Source of the DNA: Acidobacteriota bacterium
GTDB lineage: Bacteria > Acidobacteriota > Terriglobia > Bryobacterales > Bryobacteraceae
DNA: 8,510 nt
Reading direction: 5' to 3'
Assembly (NCBI GenBank): GCA_026394095.1
Contig: JAPKYY010000215.1
Span: forward strand, 1 to 8,510
The position numbers were made by a program, and so were the translations under genes. The notes below the pieces were generated by a model. That model was not told the DNA's origin. It saw only the letters and a program-made list of their open reading frames with translations, and made no database searches. Each line of letters opens with the position of its first letter. The first letter of the stretch is position 1. Positions 6,942 to 8,510 of the stretch are shown piece by piece.

Positions 6942-7149
6942 CGGGTAGACGAAAGGCGACCCACTCGCGGGCGAATTGTTAGCAGCTGCTGCGGGGCGGT
7001 TGAGAGTAGTGAGCGTTCCAAGGCCTGCGTAGCTTCCAGCCTTTGGCAGAGCGGGTTTGGGGATTTTGCAACGTGGCTTTGGGTGTTATTCACGCGTCGG
7101 GCTATCAGATAGCCCAAGCCAACACAGTGGCAAGGTAATAATCATATTT
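6942..7149. other. Non-coding stretch with two inverted repeats before the M28 gene
   Basis: I see no credible gene here; an open frame from TTG 7057 merely extends the M28 frame upstream. Two inverted repeats are visible. CCAAGGC (7018-7024) pairs with GCCTTTGG (7039-7046) with one bulge. GGGCTA (7099-7104) pairs perfectly with TAGCCC (7110-7115) around a 5-base loop, about 35 bases before the M28 start. Neither has a T-tract. I could not find a convincing sigma-70 promoter. It could be a structured leader or simple spacer. Confidence 0.35.
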
Positions 7150-7983
7150 ATGCTGCTGCGTGGCTCTTTGTTTCACTTGTTACTGAGTCTGGTTGTGTGT
7201 GGCCAATCGACGAAGATCACCGTAGACCTGATTGACATCGCTCCGATGGAGCAGCGTTTGCGTGCTTTTCCGTTGAAGAATGACGAACGGCAGGGGCGGG
7301 CGCGTCTTTTGTTTGAGGACATAAAGTGCCCAAAGATTGTGGAGGTGCCGCTGGGGAAGAAAGATGTACCCGCGAATGTGGTTTGTATCTATCCTGGCGA
7401 GAATCAGAAAATGATCTGGGTGGGAGCGCACTTTGACAAAGTGAGCGCGGGTGAAGGAAAGATCGATAACGCGACGGGGGTGGTGTTGTTGTCGGCTCTG
7501 GCGAAATCATTGGCAAGTGTTCCTCGGCGGCATACCTTTGTTTTTTCGGCATTTGCCGATGAGGAGAAGGGGCTGCTGGGGTCTGCGGCGCTGGTGAAAA
7601 AGGGGATTGAGGGAGTGAAGGGGAAGGAGCTGATGGCCGGGATTTCGGGCATGGTGAATATCGATTCGGTGGGTGCGGGGGCGACGGCAGTTGCGCTGAG
7701 CAGTTCAGACAAGGAGTTTGCGGGAATTGCCTTTAAACTGGCGGAGCAATTGCAGCTTGGGCTTCGGAGTGTGAACGTGGATCAGGTGGGGCAATCGGAT
7801 GGGGCAAGCTTTCAGAAGCAGGGCGTGCGGGTGGTTGAGTTTCATTCGCTGGATAACTCTAACTGGCAGATTCTGCATTCACCGAAGGATACGATGGAGG
7901 CTTTTCGGGGCAAGGAGTATCACGAGACTTATAAGTTGCTGGCGTTTTTTCTGGCGCAGCTGGATTTGTACCTGGACCGGTAG
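7150..7983 (+). CDS. Secreted M28 family zinc peptidase (aminopeptidase-like)
   Basis: From ATG 7150 the protein has 277 residues and begins with a signal peptide (hydrophobic 6-17; VVCGQ follows, but Val at -1 makes a lipobox at Cys17 doubtful). The metal-binding set of M28 peptidases is complete and in order: His94 in VGAHFDK, Asp106 in IDNATG, the Glu138-Glu139 pair in DEEKGLLGS, Asp172 in NIDSVG, and His243 in LHSPKDT. QSDGASF (215-221) sits where the family has its SDxxxF segment. Glu138 should be the general base and Glu139 a zinc ligand. The enzyme should trim peptides outside the cytoplasmic membrane; specificity cannot be predicted. An in-frame TTG at 7057 would add 31 residues and bury the signal peptide, so I prefer 7150, despite a distant SD (AAGGT at 7132-7136). 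It appears monocistronic or first before the small gene at 8061. Confidence 0.9.
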   Translation: MLLRGSLFHLLLSLVVCGQSTKITVDLIDIAPMEQRLRAFPLKNDERQGRARLLFEDIKCPKIVEVPLGKKDVPANVVCIYPGENQKMIWVGAHFDKVSAGEGKIDNATGVVLLSALAKSLASVPRRHTFVFSAFADEEKGLLGSAALVKKGIEGVKGKELMAGISGMVNIDSVGAGATAVALSSSDKEFAGIAFKLAEQLQLGLRSVNVDQVGQSDGASFQKQGVRVVEFHSLDNSNWQILHSPKDTMEAFRGKEYHETYKLLAFFLAQLDLYLDR

Positions 7984-8047
7984 TGCTTTAGAGAGGTTGG
8001 GCCTGGTTATCGGCATGCAAGCAACAAATCTTCCGTAAACTGAAATC

Positions 8048-8052
8048 GGAGA
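8048..8052 (+). promoter_or_regulatory. RBS of the small 61-residue gene
   Basis: GGAGA lies 8 bases before the ATG at 8061, a near-ideal spacing. This is the best argument that the short ORF is translated. Confidence 0.6.
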
Positions 8053-8060
8053 CACTTAAC

Positions 8061-8246
8061 ATGGACGCTTTGGTGGAAGAGCTTGACACAAAGCTACGTA
8101 CCTGGAAGCCAGAAACAGCATCCCAGGTTCGAGAGCGCCTGGCTGAGGTGATTGAACTTGCGGACGACGATCTGCTCGATATGATGCGTTCGCGAGTTCG
8201 CGAGCAAGAAGTGCTCGACATCCTGGATGAACCCGCAGCCCGGTGA
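8061..8246 (+). CDS. Small acidic helical protein of unknown function (61 aa)
   Basis: I do not recognise this protein. It is rich in Glu, Asp, Leu and Arg, has no Cys, no signal peptide and no membrane segment, and should be cytoplasmic. Residues 19-54 have a heptad-like pattern of Leu, Val, Ile and Met among charged residues (RERLAEVIELADDDLLDMM, then EVLDILDE), suggesting two or three amphipathic helices and perhaps dimerisation or a protein-binding role. A good Shine-Dalgarno at 8048-8052 and a hairpin about 50 bases after the stop support a real transcription unit. It starts 77 bases after the M28 stop, so it may share that mRNA or have its own promoter. No partner toxin, antitoxin or regulator motif is visible. 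Confidence 0.7.
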   Translation: MDALVEELDTKLRTWKPETASQVRERLAEVIELADDDLLDMMRSRVREQEVLDILDEPAAR

Positions 8247-8294
8247 AGTGTAGCTTGCGGATCATGGCTTGGCGGCTAAGACGCGGCAGTAGTT

Positions 8295-8340
8295 GTGGTG
8301 TCTCGGTTTGATCCCGACGCCCCACGCGCTCTTATTTTGT
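8295..8340 (+). terminator. Imperfect 12-position hairpin followed by a T-rich stretch
   Basis: Bases 8295-8306 (GTGGTGTCTCGG) pair with 8314-8325 (CCGACGCCCCAC) around the 7-base loop TTTGATC. Nine Watson-Crick pairs, one G-T pair and two internal mismatches (C-C and T-C) give a strong GC-rich stem. Five bases later comes CTTATTTT (8331-8338). The gap between stem and T-rich part is longer than in a canonical intrinsic terminator, so the call is tentative. It would end the transcript of the small gene at 8061. Confidence 0.45.
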
Positions 8341-8366
8341 GTGTGCCACTCACAACACAGAGCCGT

Positions 8367-8510
8367 ATGAGTCGCTATGAAGTGTCGATTCCCAAACTTC
8401 CCTTCCTTGATAAAGAGTCTTTCGCAAACGTCCAGGGACTTGCCGCCACTCCGACTGTGCGCTTTGAACGAAAACTGGGCCGACTACCCATAACTGTAAT
8501 GACGGAATTG
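8367..8510 (+). CDS. Unrecognised ORF, 3'-truncated by the window edge
   Basis: From ATG 8367 a frame stays open for 48 codons to the last base (MSRYEVSIPKLPFLDKESFA, continuing to VMTEL). It has no signal peptide or membrane segment in this part. The composition looks like a globular, cytoplasmic N-terminus with mixed charges, but I recognise no domain. The Shine-Dalgarno is poor. The competing ATG at 8377 in another frame stops within the window, which leaves 8367 as the better candidate. It follows the putative terminator and would need its own promoter in 8326-8366, where I see no clear boxes. Confidence 0.5.
   Translation, partial: MSRYEVSIPKLPFLDKESFANVQGLAATPTVRFERKLGRLPITVMTEL

Noticed and set aside
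6524..7117. 197-codon minus-strand frame opposite the VWA tail
   Set aside because: It is antisense to a gene with a clear domain structure, its sequence is low-complexity (Ser/Ala/Thr/Arg), and it has no recognisable motif. High GC gives long shadow frames.
7057..7149. Upstream TTG start for the M28 peptidase
   Set aside because: It would put 31 polar residues in front of a good signal peptide; the ATG at 7150 fits a secreted enzyme better.
8256..8324. Possible tRNA, because of a T-arm-like stem-loop and a GCCCCA end
   Set aside because: No 7-bp acceptor stem forms with the upstream sequence, the anticodon arm has no room or pairing, and the total of 69 bases is too short. The 3' half pairs instead with 8295-8306 as a long hairpin.

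Overview
The window looks like chromosomal DNA of an Acidobacteriota member, probably a Bryobacter/Solibacter-type lineage. The main clue is a secreted von Willebrand factor A protein with the layout of the 'VWFA-related acidobacterial domain' family. GC-rich coding and several secreted proteins of types common in that phylum (FG-GAP propeller, M28 peptidase) fit too. The assignment is inference from protein style, not from a marker gene.

Layout: (1) 1-1047 (+), the 3' part of an FG-GAP/VCBS beta-propeller protein that enters from the left edge. (2) 1055-1531 (-), a zinc-ribbon plus DUF4870/Tic20-like small membrane protein, convergent with the first gene and divergent from the next. (3) 1605-5351 (+), a tight three-gene block: secreted ComEC-type metallo-beta-lactamase-fold hydrolase, MBOAT O-acyltransferase (AlgI/DltB/PatA type), and membrane-anchored SGNH esterase/acyltransferase with an inserted beta-rich domain. 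(4) 5403-6914 (+), the VWA protein, with a Gly-rich insertion inside the VWA fold and a Pro/Ala/Lys/Glu tail. (5) 6915-7149, a non-coding stretch with several inverted repeats. (6) 7150-7983 (+), a secreted M28 zinc aminopeptidase-like protein. (7) 8061-8246 (+), a 61-residue acidic helical protein of unknown function, followed by a strong imperfect hairpin (8295-8325) that I read as a likely terminator. (8) 8367-8510 (+), the start of an unrecognised ORF that runs off the right edge.

How the genes may work together: the MBOAT and SGNH proteins make a classic pair for moving acyl (usually acetyl) groups across the membrane and placing them on, or removing them from, an envelope polysaccharide or peptidoglycan. 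The MBL gene ends one base before the MBOAT start, so a shared mRNA is likely, but its link to acylation is not established. The VWA gene follows after 51 bases and could be co-transcribed. The other genes look like independent envelope or secreted functions. I see no mobile element, CRISPR array, phage gene, rRNA or convincing tRNA. The most unusual items are the MBL-MBOAT-SGNH arrangement, the domain inserted in the SGNH protein, and the Gly-rich loop in the VWA domain.
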